A stretch of 64,000 nt of DNA from Microcoleus sp. AS-A8. GTDB taxonomy: Bacteria > Cyanobacteriota > Cyanobacteriia > Cyanobacteriales > Coleofasciculaceae. The position numbers and the translations under genes were made by a program. Below are positions 53,972 to 63,233 of the stretch, piece by piece. The stretch lies in NCBI GenBank assembly GCA_039962225.1, contig JAMPKV010000011.1:186001-250000 (forward strand), in the 5' to 3' direction. Under the pieces are notes generated by a model, which made no database searches, was not told the DNA's origin, and worked only from the letters and a program-made list of their open reading frames with translations. Numbering within the stretch: the stretch's first letter is position 1; every line of letters begins with the position of its first letter.

Positions 53972-56329
53972 ATGGGGAAGTTAATCGTTCTCAAGGTAGA
54001 TGGTGATTTCAATCAAGGTTTTCGGGTAACCCTGGAGATTGGCTCAGAAGGCGATCGCCCGGAAGTGGAGGTTTTGGGCAAGTTGCCCCCCGCGCCGGAA
54101 CTGCTTGCACAGTATAGCGGCTGGCAGTCAAGCTATCGCAGTTTGGGCAAGGCTACCCGTATCCTTAAGGCCAAAGGAGTGAAGATTGATAGTCCTCTCA
54201 AAAGCCGGAAACAAGAGTGCCGCACCCAATCCTTTGAGTTTCGCGATCGCCTGAATTGCTGGCTCAGGGCTGAGTCCTTTCTCTCAATCCGAGAGAAGTG
54301 GCTCTCAAAAGTCAGCACATCGGATCAGGTGCGGGTGCTCATTCGTGCCGACAACCAGCAACTATGGCAACTCCCCTGGCACCAGTGGGATTTATTGGAA
54401 CGCTACAGCTTTGCAGAAATTGGACTCAGTTCTCTGGAGTGTGAAGCACCTCCACGAAGAGAGACGCCTCGCGATCGAGTACAGGTTAAAATTCTCGCGA
54501 TTTTGGGCAATAGCCAAGGCATTCAAGTCGAGCAAGATCGGCAACGGCTAGAGAATTTACCCAACGCCGCCACAACATTTTTGGTGGAACCGCAACGCCA
54601 AGAACTCAATGAGCAACTTTGGCAACAACATTGGGATATTTTATTTTTTGCAGGTCATAGTCAGACGGAAGGTGAAAGGGGGCGGATTTATCTCAACCAA
54701 ACGGATAGCTTAACCCTAGACGAACTCCGGTATGCCCTGCAAAAAGCAGTGGAAGGCGGATTACAACTGGCGATTTTCAACTCCTGTGATGGATTGGGCT
54801 TAGCCAGGGAGTTAGATAAATTGCACATCCCCCAAATGATTGTCATGCGGGAGCCAGTGCCAGACCTTGTAGCACAGGAATTTTTAAAGTATTTTCTCGA
54901 TAGCTTTGCCAGGGGTGAGTCTCTCTATCGGGCAGTACAGGAAGCGCGGCAGCGATTGCAAGGTTTAGAAGATCACTTTCCCTGTGCTAGCTGGTTGCCA
55001 GTCATTTATCAGAATCCTGCCGCCGTACCTTTGACATGGTTACAATCGCCCGAACCTGCCACAGAACTTCCCTCTGTACAACCGATTCCCCCAACCGTTC
55101 CCCCCTGGCGTCGCTGGCGAACCGTCTTGGTCACAAGTTGGGTGGTTACCAGCTTAGTGCTGGGAGTGCGCTCGCTGGGAGTTCTGCAAAGTTGGGAGTT
55201 AAAAAGCTACGATCAGCTCCAACGTCTTCGTCCTTCAGAATTACCCGATGCTCGCATCCTATTAGTGGGAGCCGATGAAGAGGATATCCGTGAATACAAG
55301 CATCCGCTACCCGATGCCGTTCTGGCGAAGCTGATTGAAAAACTAGAGCAATATCGACCCGTTGCGATCGGACTGGATATTTTTCGCGACCAACCTGTAC
55401 CGCCCGGTCATGATTCACTCGTCGCCCAGTTACAGCAGAATCAACGTCTCGTTACGGCGTGTGCGCTAGGCACCAGCCCAGAAGATGCGATCGCACCCCC
55501 ACCCAACAGCCCAGCCAAACAAGTAGCCTTTATTGACTTAGAAAATGACAAACCAGATGACACCGTTCGTCGCCATCTCCAATCCCGTACCCCCAATCCG
55601 ATTTCTCCCCTTTCAGTTTGCAAGACACCCTATTCCTTTAGCCTGCAACTAGCCTACCGATATTTGGAAGCCAAGGGTATCCCAGCAAAAACAACTCCTG
55701 ATAAAAACTGGCAGTTTGGTAATGTCGTTTTTAAACGTTTAGAGTCTCATAGCGGAGGGTACCAAAACCTGGATGCACGGGGAAACCAGGTGTTAATCAA
55801 TTACCGTAACACTCCTCAGATTGCTCAATTCGTTACTCTCAAACAGGTCTTCGCCGGGAAGTTGGAACCGGAGTGGGTCAAGGATCGGGTCGTTCTGATC
55901 GGTGTCACCGCCGCCAGCATTCAAGATGATCACAATACCCCTTATGGCAGAAGACGAGGGCTGGAAGTTCATGCTCACTTAGTGAGTCAGATGCTCAGTG
56001 CCGTTCAGGATGGACGCCCACTGATTTGGTGGCTGCCTCAATGGGGTGATGCTTTGTGGGTTTGGGCTTGGTCACTGACGGGTGGAATACTCGTTTGGCA
56101 GATGCGATCGCGTTGTGTGGGTAAGGTTGAATCACCACGACGCTTGGTTCTGGCGGTTGCCATCTCTGTTAGTGTTTTGTATGGAGTGTGCTGGGTTGTC
56201 TGGCTACAAGGAGGTTGGCTACCCCTGATTCCGGCAGCAATCGCTTTAGTGATTACAGGTGGTGCGATGCCTTCGGCGGTTCGCAAAGCGACCATCGCCT
56301 ACATGCCATTTCCCAGCCGTCAGCCTTAG
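53972..56329 (+). CDS. CHAT peptidase-like and CHASE2 sensor membrane protein
   Basis: 785 residues. The CHAT domain (about 120-345) is a caspase-like fold with the dyad His229 in FAGHSQ and Cys272 in FNSCDG, both present. One membrane helix (VLVTSWVVTSLVLGVRSLGV, about 385) is followed by an outside CHASE2 domain (DARILLVGADEEDIREY, IGLDIFRDQPVPPG, VLIGVTAASIQDDHNTPYG), then three C-terminal membrane helices. The start ATG at 53972 has AGGAG six bases upstream; a TTG at 53966 is too close to it. Such a protein could cut a cytoplasmic target on an outside signal, which is inference. Confidence 0.88.
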   Translation: MGKLIVLKVDGDFNQGFRVTLEIGSEGDRPEVEVLGKLPPAPELLAQYSGWQSSYRSLGKATRILKAKGVKIDSPLKSRKQECRTQSFEFRDRLNCWLRAESFLSIREKWLSKVSTSDQVRVLIRADNQQLWQLPWHQWDLLERYSFAEIGLSSLECEAPPRRETPRDRVQVKILAILGNSQGIQVEQDRQRLENLPNAATTFLVEPQRQELNEQLWQQHWDILFFAGHSQTEGERGRIYLNQTDSLTLDELRYALQKAVEGGLQLAIFNSCDGLGLARELDKLHIPQMIVMREPVPDLVAQEFLKYFLDSFARGESLYRAVQEARQRLQGLEDHFPCASWLPVIYQNPAAVPLTWLQSPEPATELPSVQPIPPTVPPWRRWRTVLVTSWVVTSLVLGVRSLGVLQSWELKSYDQLQRLRPSELPDARILLVGADEEDIREYKHPLPDAVLAKLIEKLEQYRPVAIGLDIFRDQPVPPGHDSLVAQLQQNQRLVTACALGTSPEDAIAPPPNSPAKQVAFIDLENDKPDDTVRRHLQSRTPNPISPLSVCKTPYSFSLQLAYRYLEAKGIPAKTTPDKNWQFGNVVFKRLESHSGGYQNLDARGNQVLINYRNTPQIAQFVTLKQVFAGKLEPEWVKDRVVLIGVTAASIQDDHNTPYGRRRGLEVHAHLVSQMLSAVQDGRPLIWWLPQWGDALWVWAWSLTGGILVWQMRSRCVGKVESPRRLVLAVAISVSVLYGVCWVVWLQGGWLPLIPAAIALVITGGAMPSAVRKATIAYMPFPSRQP

Positions 56330-56372
56330 TAGACACACCGCAGTACTCATCGTTTCCTAATCAATTTAATCG

Positions 56373-57173
56373 ATGATACACCGACCAAAAGTAAAACTTG
56401 CCTTTGTTAGTGTTTTTGCGATCGCTGGCTTCACCAGCCACCCTGCACCTGGATGGACACAACTCATTTCACAAAGGATGGCGAATCAGTCACCCGAACA
56501 AACAAATCCGGGTACACCTATTGGTCCAAGAGGGGGAGGGGGAACCCGCGAACATGAGCCACCCATGCCACCAGATACCGGCAGCCCTGACAATGGGGGA
56601 ACACCAGGGGGAACCCGAACACCAGGGGGAACCCGAACACCAACAAAAGCGTGCAAGCAGACTGCTCAGCCGCTTACTGCCTTGGTACCTGCAAATGGTA
56701 AGGGTTTAACGACTGCTGAGCATCCAGTCTTCTGGTTTTATATTCCCTATGCACCTCAAGACATACAGTCCATTGAGTTTTCAGTACACAATTGGGAAGA
56801 CACGGCTACTCTCTACCGGACTCCTCTCCAACTTTCTAAAACACCAGGAGTGATTGGTATCCCCTTGCCGCCAAGTCCGGAAAACTCTCTAAAACTTAAT
56901 GAGAGCTACCATTGGCGCTTGGTTGTTAATTGCGCTCAGAACGAAAGTTCTGAAAATGTCCTGGAGCTGGATGGTTGGGTGACGCGAGTTCAGCAAAGCC
57001 CTAACAGTGTCACTTGGTATGATGAACTGACAAATCTCGCTAAACGCTACCTGTCTGAGCCACAAAATCCTGAAGTGAAGAAGGCTTGGTCAGAATTGTT
57101 GAAATCTGTTGGTTTGGAAGAAGTTGCTCAAGCGCCTCTACTTAGTACAGTCGGTAATTCTAAAAATCACTAA
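56373..57173 (+). CDS. DUF928 secreted protein
   Basis: 266 residues. The N-terminal signal peptide (LAFVSVFAIAGFTSHPAPGW) is followed by a Gly/Pro/Thr linker with a tandem 18-base repeat at about 56599-56634 (TPGGTR twice). The DUF928 core has LTALVPANGKGLTTAEHPVF, the paired WYDELTNLAKRYLSEPQNPE, and the end WSELLKSVGLEEVAQAPLL. It is the last gene of the sigma-DUF1822-CHAT-DUF928 run. A truncated second copy of its C-terminal half lies at 59164-59493. Confidence 0.85.
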   Translation: MIHRPKVKLAFVSVFAIAGFTSHPAPGWTQLISQRMANQSPEQTNPGTPIGPRGGGGTREHEPPMPPDTGSPDNGGTPGGTRTPGGTRTPTKACKQTAQPLTALVPANGKGLTTAEHPVFWFYIPYAPQDIQSIEFSVHNWEDTATLYRTPLQLSKTPGVIGIPLPPSPENSLKLNESYHWRLVVNCAQNESSENVLELDGWVTRVQQSPNSVTWYDELTNLAKRYLSEPQNPEVKKAWSELLKSVGLEEVAQAPLLSTVGNSKNH

Positions 57174-57188
57174 CTGCCTATCAGCTTA

Positions 57189-58550
57189 CTAGGCAATAAC
57201 GGAAATATTGCTGGCAATCAGGGATAGATTCGTCGATAATGTCGCAAACTGCACTTGCCCGAACGTACCGATACCATCCATATCAAAAAACAGCCCTCCT
57301 GTAGCAGAGTCATAGATGAAGCGATCGCTCTCATCGGCAGCAGCAGAACCAATCGTAAACTGATCCGAAGACAGAGCACCGATGCTCAGTCCTCCGCCGA
57401 ACCCACTCGCTGAAAGCACCAGCTTATCTTCCTGCTGCAATGCGAAATCGGAGATGATGTCAATCCCGTCTGTGGGGGAATAGAAGGTAAATTGATCTGC
57501 ACCAACCCCCCCGGTGAGCGTGTCGTTGCCAAAATTGCCGACTAGGGTGTCATTGCCAGCCTCGCCATTGAGGGTGTCGTTTCCGCCGCCACCGTTGAGG
57601 ACGTTAGAGACATTATTGCCAGTAAGGGTATCATTCCCTGTACCACCCGTTGCATTCTCAATCGTCACGTTGTAAGCAATGGCTAGTGTCTGGCTGACAT
57701 TCTCCGCTCCATTCCAATAGGTAGGGCCGAGTTCGCTCCACTGACCCGCACCCAGGTTAATCTTGGCGGCTGAAGATTGATTAGACCAGTTGATGGTATC
57801 GATACCACCCCCATCCCAGATGGTTTCCAGTAGCTGTTGTCCTGGTGCCCAAGAATAGACTGTATCGCCGCTACGAGTGCTCATATTCGCACCGTAGAGA
57901 TACTGAATCGCAGCGATGTCGTTCAACATCGGCGTAGTTGGGAAAAAACTCTGACCCAGACCAGCATTAACCGACTGACCAACATAGGATTTGTAGCTCA
58001 TGACTGTGTAGGCAGTGCTGTCTATGTTGGAATCAGCAACCACTCCACTCCCCTCAGTCTCATGGGGATGCTTCAGTCCTAAAGCGTGCCCAATTTCGTG
58101 CAGGAATGTGATGTATCCATAGGTGCCTTTTGTGTCAGTGTCATAGTTGCTGCTATGACTGAACCATACATCTCCTGCTTCTGGGGAAGCCCCAGGAAGA
58201 TAAGCCCATGCTGTAGACGGCAAAGAGGATTTGGCAAAGCGGAGGTCTCCGGCAACTGTAGAGGAATCGGTGACTTGGGTGAATTGAATGTTAGCAATTT
58301 CACTCCATGCTGCAAGGGCATTCACCACAGCATTTTGTTGAGTACTCGTCAACGGTTCAAAGCCGGACAACGCTTCACCCGTGCCGTAGTTGTTTTTGTA
58401 AATCGAGTTAGATCCACCGAAACTATAGGTCAAGCTGGCAGATGTTCCTACAGAACCGCCCCATTTTTGCTCGGAAAGAAGGCTGTCAATATTATTACTG
58501 CCAAATAAGGAAACATCAGAAACAACACCGTTTGAAGTAGGGGTAGCCAT
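57189..58550 (-). CDS. Serralysin-like (M10) zinc metalloprotease with RTX repeats
   Basis: 453 residues. The zinc site HEIGHALGLKHPH and the Met-turn YTVMSY are intact. The C-terminal third has calcium-binding nonapeptides (GGGGNDTLNGEAGNDTLVGN) and a typical RTX end domain, so type I export without an N-terminal signal is expected. It converges on the DUF928 gene with 15 bases between stops. It probably degrades outside proteins. Confidence 0.92.
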   Translation of the reverse strand: MATPTSNGVVSDVSLFGSNNIDSLLSEQKWGGSVGTSASLTYSFGGSNSIYKNNYGTGEALSGFEPLTSTQQNAVVNALAAWSEIANIQFTQVTDSSTVAGDLRFAKSSLPSTAWAYLPGASPEAGDVWFSHSSNYDTDTKGTYGYITFLHEIGHALGLKHPHETEGSGVVADSNIDSTAYTVMSYKSYVGQSVNAGLGQSFFPTTPMLNDIAAIQYLYGANMSTRSGDTVYSWAPGQQLLETIWDGGGIDTINWSNQSSAAKINLGAGQWSELGPTYWNGAENVSQTLAIAYNVTIENATGGTGNDTLTGNNVSNVLNGGGGNDTLNGEAGNDTLVGNFGNDTLTGGVGADQFTFYSPTDGIDIISDFALQQEDKLVLSASGFGGGLSIGALSSDQFTIGSAAADESDRFIYDSATGGLFFDMDGIGTFGQVQFATLSTNLSLIASNISVIA

Positions 58551-58860
58551 AGGGATCGCGCTATATGAGATGAGTAGATGTGGTTATGGGGTTTTCGCCT
58601 CGTGGATTACGATAGTTACCAAAAGCCGTTTTCCGTCTAGGTTTCAGTGCTTGAGTTTTAAATTCACCAACATGGGGCTTCGGCGATTCGATTATTGGAC
58701 TTTTGGATTCTACTATCCAACTCCAATCTGTGAACCTCTATGGATTACTCATACTAGGTGTCAGAAATTATGCAGATGATTACAATAATTAATATTTTTG
58801 TGCCGGGAAGGTTGAGCAGATGTGTCAATTTACACCCTAATATATACAGCCGATAAAACA
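58551..58860. other. Gap upstream of the metalloprotease
   Basis: 310 bases without a supported gene. It contains the metalloprotease promoter region; the ATAGACAGAAG motif of other exoprotein genes is not seen here. Confidence 0.4.
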
Positions 58861-59163
58861 CTAAAGCCAATTCCCAACTAAAACATAAGGTGCCCAATAG
58901 TAGGGAGCTTTATATTGTTTAAACAGAGCTAACTGAGCTTGATGCAACGCTTCAGCCTTCGTCACGCCTGGGTTGGTCAACTCCTTGTAGAATTGTCCCA
59001 TTAGTTCAGCCGTAGAGCGATCGCTTACTTGCCACAACGTTGACAGCACACTGCGTGCCCCTGCCCTCACAGCTATCCCCGCCAGCCCCAAAGTCGCTCG
59101 CTTATCCCCTTGCGCTGTCTCACAGGCACTGAGGACGAGTAGCTCAATACTCCTAGATGAACT
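58861..59163 (-). pseudogene. C-terminal fragment of a second CHAT-domain gene
   Basis: The minus-strand frame reads SIELLVLSACETAQGDKRAT, which holds the CHAT catalytic cysteine, then LGLAGIAVRAGARSVLSTLW and VSDRSTAELMGQFYKELTN, ending YWAPYVLVGNWL, a normal CHAT end. Everything before the cysteine region is missing. At about 59155-59165 the sequence switches to an oppositely oriented DUF928 fragment. Confidence 0.82.
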
Positions 59164-59493
59164 TTGGTTGTTAATCCGATGCCACCTAGCTCAAAATCTT
59201 CTCTAAAACTGAAGCAGAGCTACCGTTGGAAATTAACTGTTTATTGTACTGCACAACCAAAGCCAGAGGATGTTATTGCTCTGGAGGGTTTGGTGACACG
59301 AGTTGAGCAAAGCCATAATCTTGAGGGTGCCATTTGGTATGATGAACTGACCAATCGTGCTCAACGCTTCCGATTGGAGCCACAAAATCCTGAAGTGAAG
59401 AAGGCTTGGACAGAATTGTTGAAATCTGTGGGTTTGAAAGAACTAGTTGAAGCACCTTTGGTGAGTTCAGTCGGTAATCCTGAAAAAGACTGA
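59164..59493 (+). pseudogene. C-terminal fragment of a second DUF928 gene
   Basis: 109 residues related to the end of the DUF928 protein at 56373: LKLKQSYRWKLTVYC, then AIWYDELTNRAQRF, then EPQNPEVKKAWTELLKSVGL. The N-terminal signal and first half are missing, and a stop lies directly upstream of the TTG at 59164. It is joined head to head with the CHAT fragment. It might still be translated, but it lacks export information. Confidence 0.78.
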
Positions 59494-59636
59494 ATGTTCT
59501 TATTGAATAATTGGCTAATTGTTTGGAGTCAATCTATTAGCTGGATTGATTAGTTTCTGCTGTGACAAAAATGAGCGATTACTTTCACAAGTTAATAGTT
59601 TTTTTTACACAATAAATGTGTTACAAATGTTAATCT

Positions 59637-59684
59637 AATTTTGCATAAAACTCTGGCTTTTTCACATGAGTTATAGACAGAAGG
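59637..59684 (+). promoter_or_regulatory. Motif shared with the RTX/sigma region, upstream of the subtilisin gene
   Basis: TTTTGCATAAAACTCTGGCT is followed by TGAGTTATAGACAGAAGG (59667-59684). The minus-strand region upstream of the RTX gene carries TTTTGCATAAAACACTGGCT followed by TTGAGTAATAGACAGAAGG. It lies 56 bases before the 59740 start. Confidence 0.6.
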
Positions 59685-59739
59685 TGAGCGAAACAGCTAA
59701 GCTGCCTGTAACTATTTTGTATTAACCAGAGAATTAGAT

Positions 59740-62088
59740 ATGGAAAGTATTCAGCCAGTTCTGACCCATGAAATAGCTCCGTTTGATTTGAGTGGAGGAC
59801 TGGAACAAGCCAAGAACAATTTTTTATTAGACCCTTTGAGTAACAATTCCGAATTAGGGAGTGCCTGGGGAGCAGGTGCTATGAGTTCAGCAGTTGAGCA
59901 GCCATTAACACTGTCTGCTCAAGAAGTAGGCAACCCTAGCTCAGGTTTTGATGTCTACAATTTTCCGGAATCTTATGGAACTACTTTAGATGGAAAGGCA
60001 TCTAACTTAAGTTCCGAAACTGGGGTTCTCACGGCGGGAGAAACAAGCGATCCTCTGCTCTTTGGTGATAACTATATTGCAAGCGTTGTACCAGATCCTG
60101 GTAACACCTTAGGAGCCGCATATGACGTTGGTACGCTCAATGGCACCCGTACCTTGACGGATTTTGTTGGCAGCACCGACACCAACGACTACTACCGTTT
60201 TAGTCTCGCCAGCGTCAGCAACTTCAATGTGTCCCTGACTGGCTTGAACGCGGATGCTGATGTACAGCTATTAGACAGTAATGGAAACTTCATTACATAT
60301 TCAAATCGTAGTAGTAATGGCGATGAATCGATTAACCGCGCTTTGGCAGCGGGTACGTACTTTGTTCGGGTCTATCAGTACAGTGGCGATACCAACTACA
60401 CCCTGAACCTGTCCACTGATCAACGCAGCAACCTCCTACCCACTGAGACTGATATTGGTACTCTCACGAACACCCTTACCTTTACGGATTTTGTTGGCAG
60501 CACAGACACTGCTGACACCTACCGTTTCAGTCTGGGTGGTACCAGCAACTTCAGCCTATCCCTGACTGGCTTGAGTACTACCTATCCCAATGATGCCGAT
60601 GTACGACTGATTCAGGATGTCAACAACGATGGGATGATTCAAGACACAGAAGTCATTGCCAGTTCAGCTCGTGGTGTTGGTCAAGATGAATCGATCAACT
60701 TTTCCGGCTTGGCAACAGGCACCTACTTTGTCCAGGTCTATCAGTACAGTGGCGATACGAGCTACAATCTAAGCCTCTCAGCCGCGAGTTCCAATTACGC
60801 GCGTACTGTATCAGGAAGCCTGCGAGCTGATACGTTTACATTCCAGCGTGGCTACGCCCGTACAGTTTTCTCTGGCAATGGTAATGTTGACTTTGGTAGT
60901 GGTTCGCGAGACGTACTTGATTTTTCCAGTATTTCATCTAACACAGTCAGCTTTAACTTAGCCACCAGCACAAGTGGTGGTGTGCTATATAACCCTGGGA
61001 ATGGCACTCGTGTCTTTGATGCCATCACAGTTAATAACAATCAGATCCTCTTTGAGGGAATTGACAGAATTCGCTTTGCAGACCGGACGATTGACCTATC
61101 AGTGACGCCCAATGATCCCCTATTTGGGCAACAGTGGAACCTGCACATGATGGGAGTTCACAATGCATGGCGCTTCACTACAGGTTCAAATCGGGTGCTA
61201 GTTGGTGTGCAAGACACAGGGTTAGGAACCGACCCTAATGGCTCTATCCACAATGATCTACGCACAACAACTATCTACACAGATAACTACCGTGACGACT
61301 ACTCCCGTGGTGGAATCGCGAAAACGACTTCTCACGGTACTTCAGTCCAAGGCATTATTGCTGCTGCCAGTAACAATGGCATTGGGATGAGCGGGATTAA
61401 CTGGAATTCTCCTGTTTTCAACATTGATGTCCTCGACGGTAACGCTGGAGATCAATCCCTAGCCGAAGCTACACAGAACATGATCAACCAGGCTAATAGT
61501 CAGGGACAACGTCTTGTGATCAACATGAGTTTAGAAGGCGGTGGCATTAACTCGGCATTCGAGCGACTTATTGCTAACAACCAAAATAATGCTCTGTTTG
61601 TCATTGCATCTGGCAATGGTGATACTAGTAGTGTTAGTTACCCAGCCTCTCTGGCTAGCAGATACAACAATGTTATTGCAGTTGGTGCTTCCTGGGGGAC
61701 TCGTGATTGGTATGGCAATACAACAACACCCGGTACTCGCATCTCTTACCCAGGTTGGTGGGGTTCTAATTATGGGACTGGACTAACGCTGATGGGACCT
61801 TCTGAGGTGATTGCTACCGATGCAACTCGTTCATCATCAGGCTCAGTTAACTTTGGCTTTAACACTCGCTTCAATGGAACTTCAGCTGCGACACCAAACG
61901 TTACAGGGGTTGCTTCATTGGTGTGGAGTGCCAATCCCAATCTAACCGCCACGCAGATTCGGACAATTATGTCACAAACAGCCTATGACCTAGGTGCATC
62001 TGGATACGATACAACATACGGTAACGGGTTTGTTAATGCTGATGCCGCTGTCCGGCGGGCAATGGCAATAGCACGAGGTGCTGCCTGA
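59740..62088 (+). CDS. Subtilisin-like serine protease with two PPC domains
   Basis: 782 residues. Two pre-peptidase C-terminal-type beta domains lie at about 118-225 and 235-350 (TLTDFVGSTDTNDYYRFSL and LTFTDFVGSTDTADTYRFSL). A Gly/Asn-rich linker follows, then the S8 domain with Asp492 in GVQDTGLG, His532 in TSHGTSVQG and Ser715 in NGTSAATPN. No N-terminal signal peptide is seen; the linker and first 110 residues resemble RTX-exported proteins. A PrcB-like lipoprotein gene follows 107 bases downstream. It probably acts outside the cell. Confidence 0.92.
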   Translation: MESIQPVLTHEIAPFDLSGGLEQAKNNFLLDPLSNNSELGSAWGAGAMSSAVEQPLTLSAQEVGNPSSGFDVYNFPESYGTTLDGKASNLSSETGVLTAGETSDPLLFGDNYIASVVPDPGNTLGAAYDVGTLNGTRTLTDFVGSTDTNDYYRFSLASVSNFNVSLTGLNADADVQLLDSNGNFITYSNRSSNGDESINRALAAGTYFVRVYQYSGDTNYTLNLSTDQRSNLLPTETDIGTLTNTLTFTDFVGSTDTADTYRFSLGGTSNFSLSLTGLSTTYPNDADVRLIQDVNNDGMIQDTEVIASSARGVGQDESINFSGLATGTYFVQVYQYSGDTSYNLSLSAASSNYARTVSGSLRADTFTFQRGYARTVFSGNGNVDFGSGSRDVLDFSSISSNTVSFNLATSTSGGVLYNPGNGTRVFDAITVNNNQILFEGIDRIRFADRTIDLSVTPNDPLFGQQWNLHMMGVHNAWRFTTGSNRVLVGVQDTGLGTDPNGSIHNDLRTTTIYTDNYRDDYSRGGIAKTTSHGTSVQGIIAAASNNGIGMSGINWNSPVFNIDVLDGNAGDQSLAEATQNMINQANSQGQRLVINMSLEGGGINSAFERLIANNQNNALFVIASGNGDTSSVSYPASLASRYNNVIAVGASWGTRDWYGNTTTPGTRISYPGWWGSNYGTGLTLMGPSEVIATDATRSSSGSVNFGFNTRFNGTSAATPNVTGVASLVWSANPNLTATQIRTIMSQTAYDLGASGYDTTYGNGFVNADAAVRRAMAIARGAA

Positions 62089-62195
62089 TAGACAAATGAA
62101 ACAGGAGTGGTTTTGGATTTTTTTACCTGATGGGAAACTTTTCAAAATCACTCTGCATCTTAGGGTAATAATAATGATGGGATAACTCAAGCTGT

Positions 62196-62798
62196 ATGGT
62201 CTTTTTAACTCAAACTCTTTCCGCTCTAGTTTTGGGCAAGGAGATATTTAAGCTAGTGAGCCTGGGTGCAGTTATTACAGCAAGTGGTTGCTATTCCCAA
62301 GCTCTAAGTAGCCCATCTCGCTCACTTCCTTCACAGTCTAGACCTTCTTTGCAAGCTCCCACAATGAATAAATCTGTTAAATTTGAAAGCCTTGACGTTG
62401 GTCATAGTCCCTTGGAAGAAGGGTTTCAACCTGAACCCAAAGCTATTGTTTTCCGAAATCAGCAGGAATGGGCTAAATTTTGGGCGAGTAGTTCTTTCCT
62501 AGATATGAACTTGCAAAAACGTCCTGCTCCGGCTGTAAATTTTGATAAGCAGATGGTAATTGCCTTAACTTCAGGTTCTAGACCAACTGGAGGATTTAGC
62601 GTTCGGGTTGATCGCATCGCGCCCGTTCAGAATCAGCTGGGTAATCGGTGGGTTATTCATTACAGTGAAATCATCCCTGATAAAAATTGTCTGTTGACTC
62701 AGCAACCCACAACACCTGCTGTTTTTGTATTAACTGAGAAGTCTAATGTTACGGTTGAGTTGAGAGGTCAGAAAATTACTTCTACTTGCTCTAAGTGA
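62196..62798 (+). CDS. PrcB-like lipoprotein
   Basis: 200 residues. The lipobox is TASGC (cysteine about residue 32), so the mature protein should be membrane-anchored. After a Ser/Pro linker, the C-terminal 120 residues fit the PrcB-type domain (KAIVFRNQQEWAKFWAS, VNFDKQMVIALTSGSRPTGG, FSVRVDRIAPV). In Treponema, PrcB stabilises a complex with the subtilisin-like protease PrtP; here too the gene follows a subtilisin-like gene. Partnership is inferred from that parallel. The ATG at 62196 begins MVFLTQTLSA. Confidence 0.75.
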   Translation: MVFLTQTLSALVLGKEIFKLVSLGAVITASGCYSQALSSPSRSLPSQSRPSLQAPTMNKSVKFESLDVGHSPLEEGFQPEPKAIVFRNQQEWAKFWASSSFLDMNLQKRPAPAVNFDKQMVIALTSGSRPTGGFSVRVDRIAPVQNQLGNRWVIHYSEIIPDKNCLLTQQPTTPAVFVLTEKSNVTVELRGQKITSTCSK

Positions 62799-63233
62799 GC
62801 AGTTGATTTTTGCCAGAGAGGTTAAAGGCTACTACTCGAATCGGTACATTCTCTGCCTGTTGTTTCCACCCACATTCCGCATCCTCGACTGGCAGAATCG
62901 GTTTTTACGGAATTGGGAATTGACAACGGAAGTCCATTATCCTTAAGGGGATGGGAGAAAGTGCAGCACCGTCGGTAATGAGTCATTGATGGGTAATTGG
63001 GACAGCGATCTTCGGTGCAATACAGGACTTGTAGGAGCACAATATTGTCGTGTCCTACCGCATGGTATAGGCAACTCCAAGCCTCTATTGACAGGTATAG
63101 TCGATCATAGAAGGCCGGCTGGAAGTTTATAAGCGAAGGCGATCGCTCAAGACTCTGGACTCTTCATGGTTTGGCAGCTGCTCTAGAGCGCTGCCAGGAA
63201 TGTTGACCTTATGAGCTACAGCTAGACAAACCC
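62799..63233. other. Gap without recognised genes
   Basis: 435 bases at the convergent end of the PrcB-like gene and the secreted repeat-protein gene. The frames present have no recognisable content. Confidence 0.4.

Noticed and set aside
58570-58779. 69-codon frame upstream of the metalloprotease
   Set aside because: No similarity or start signal; it lies in the metalloprotease promoter region.
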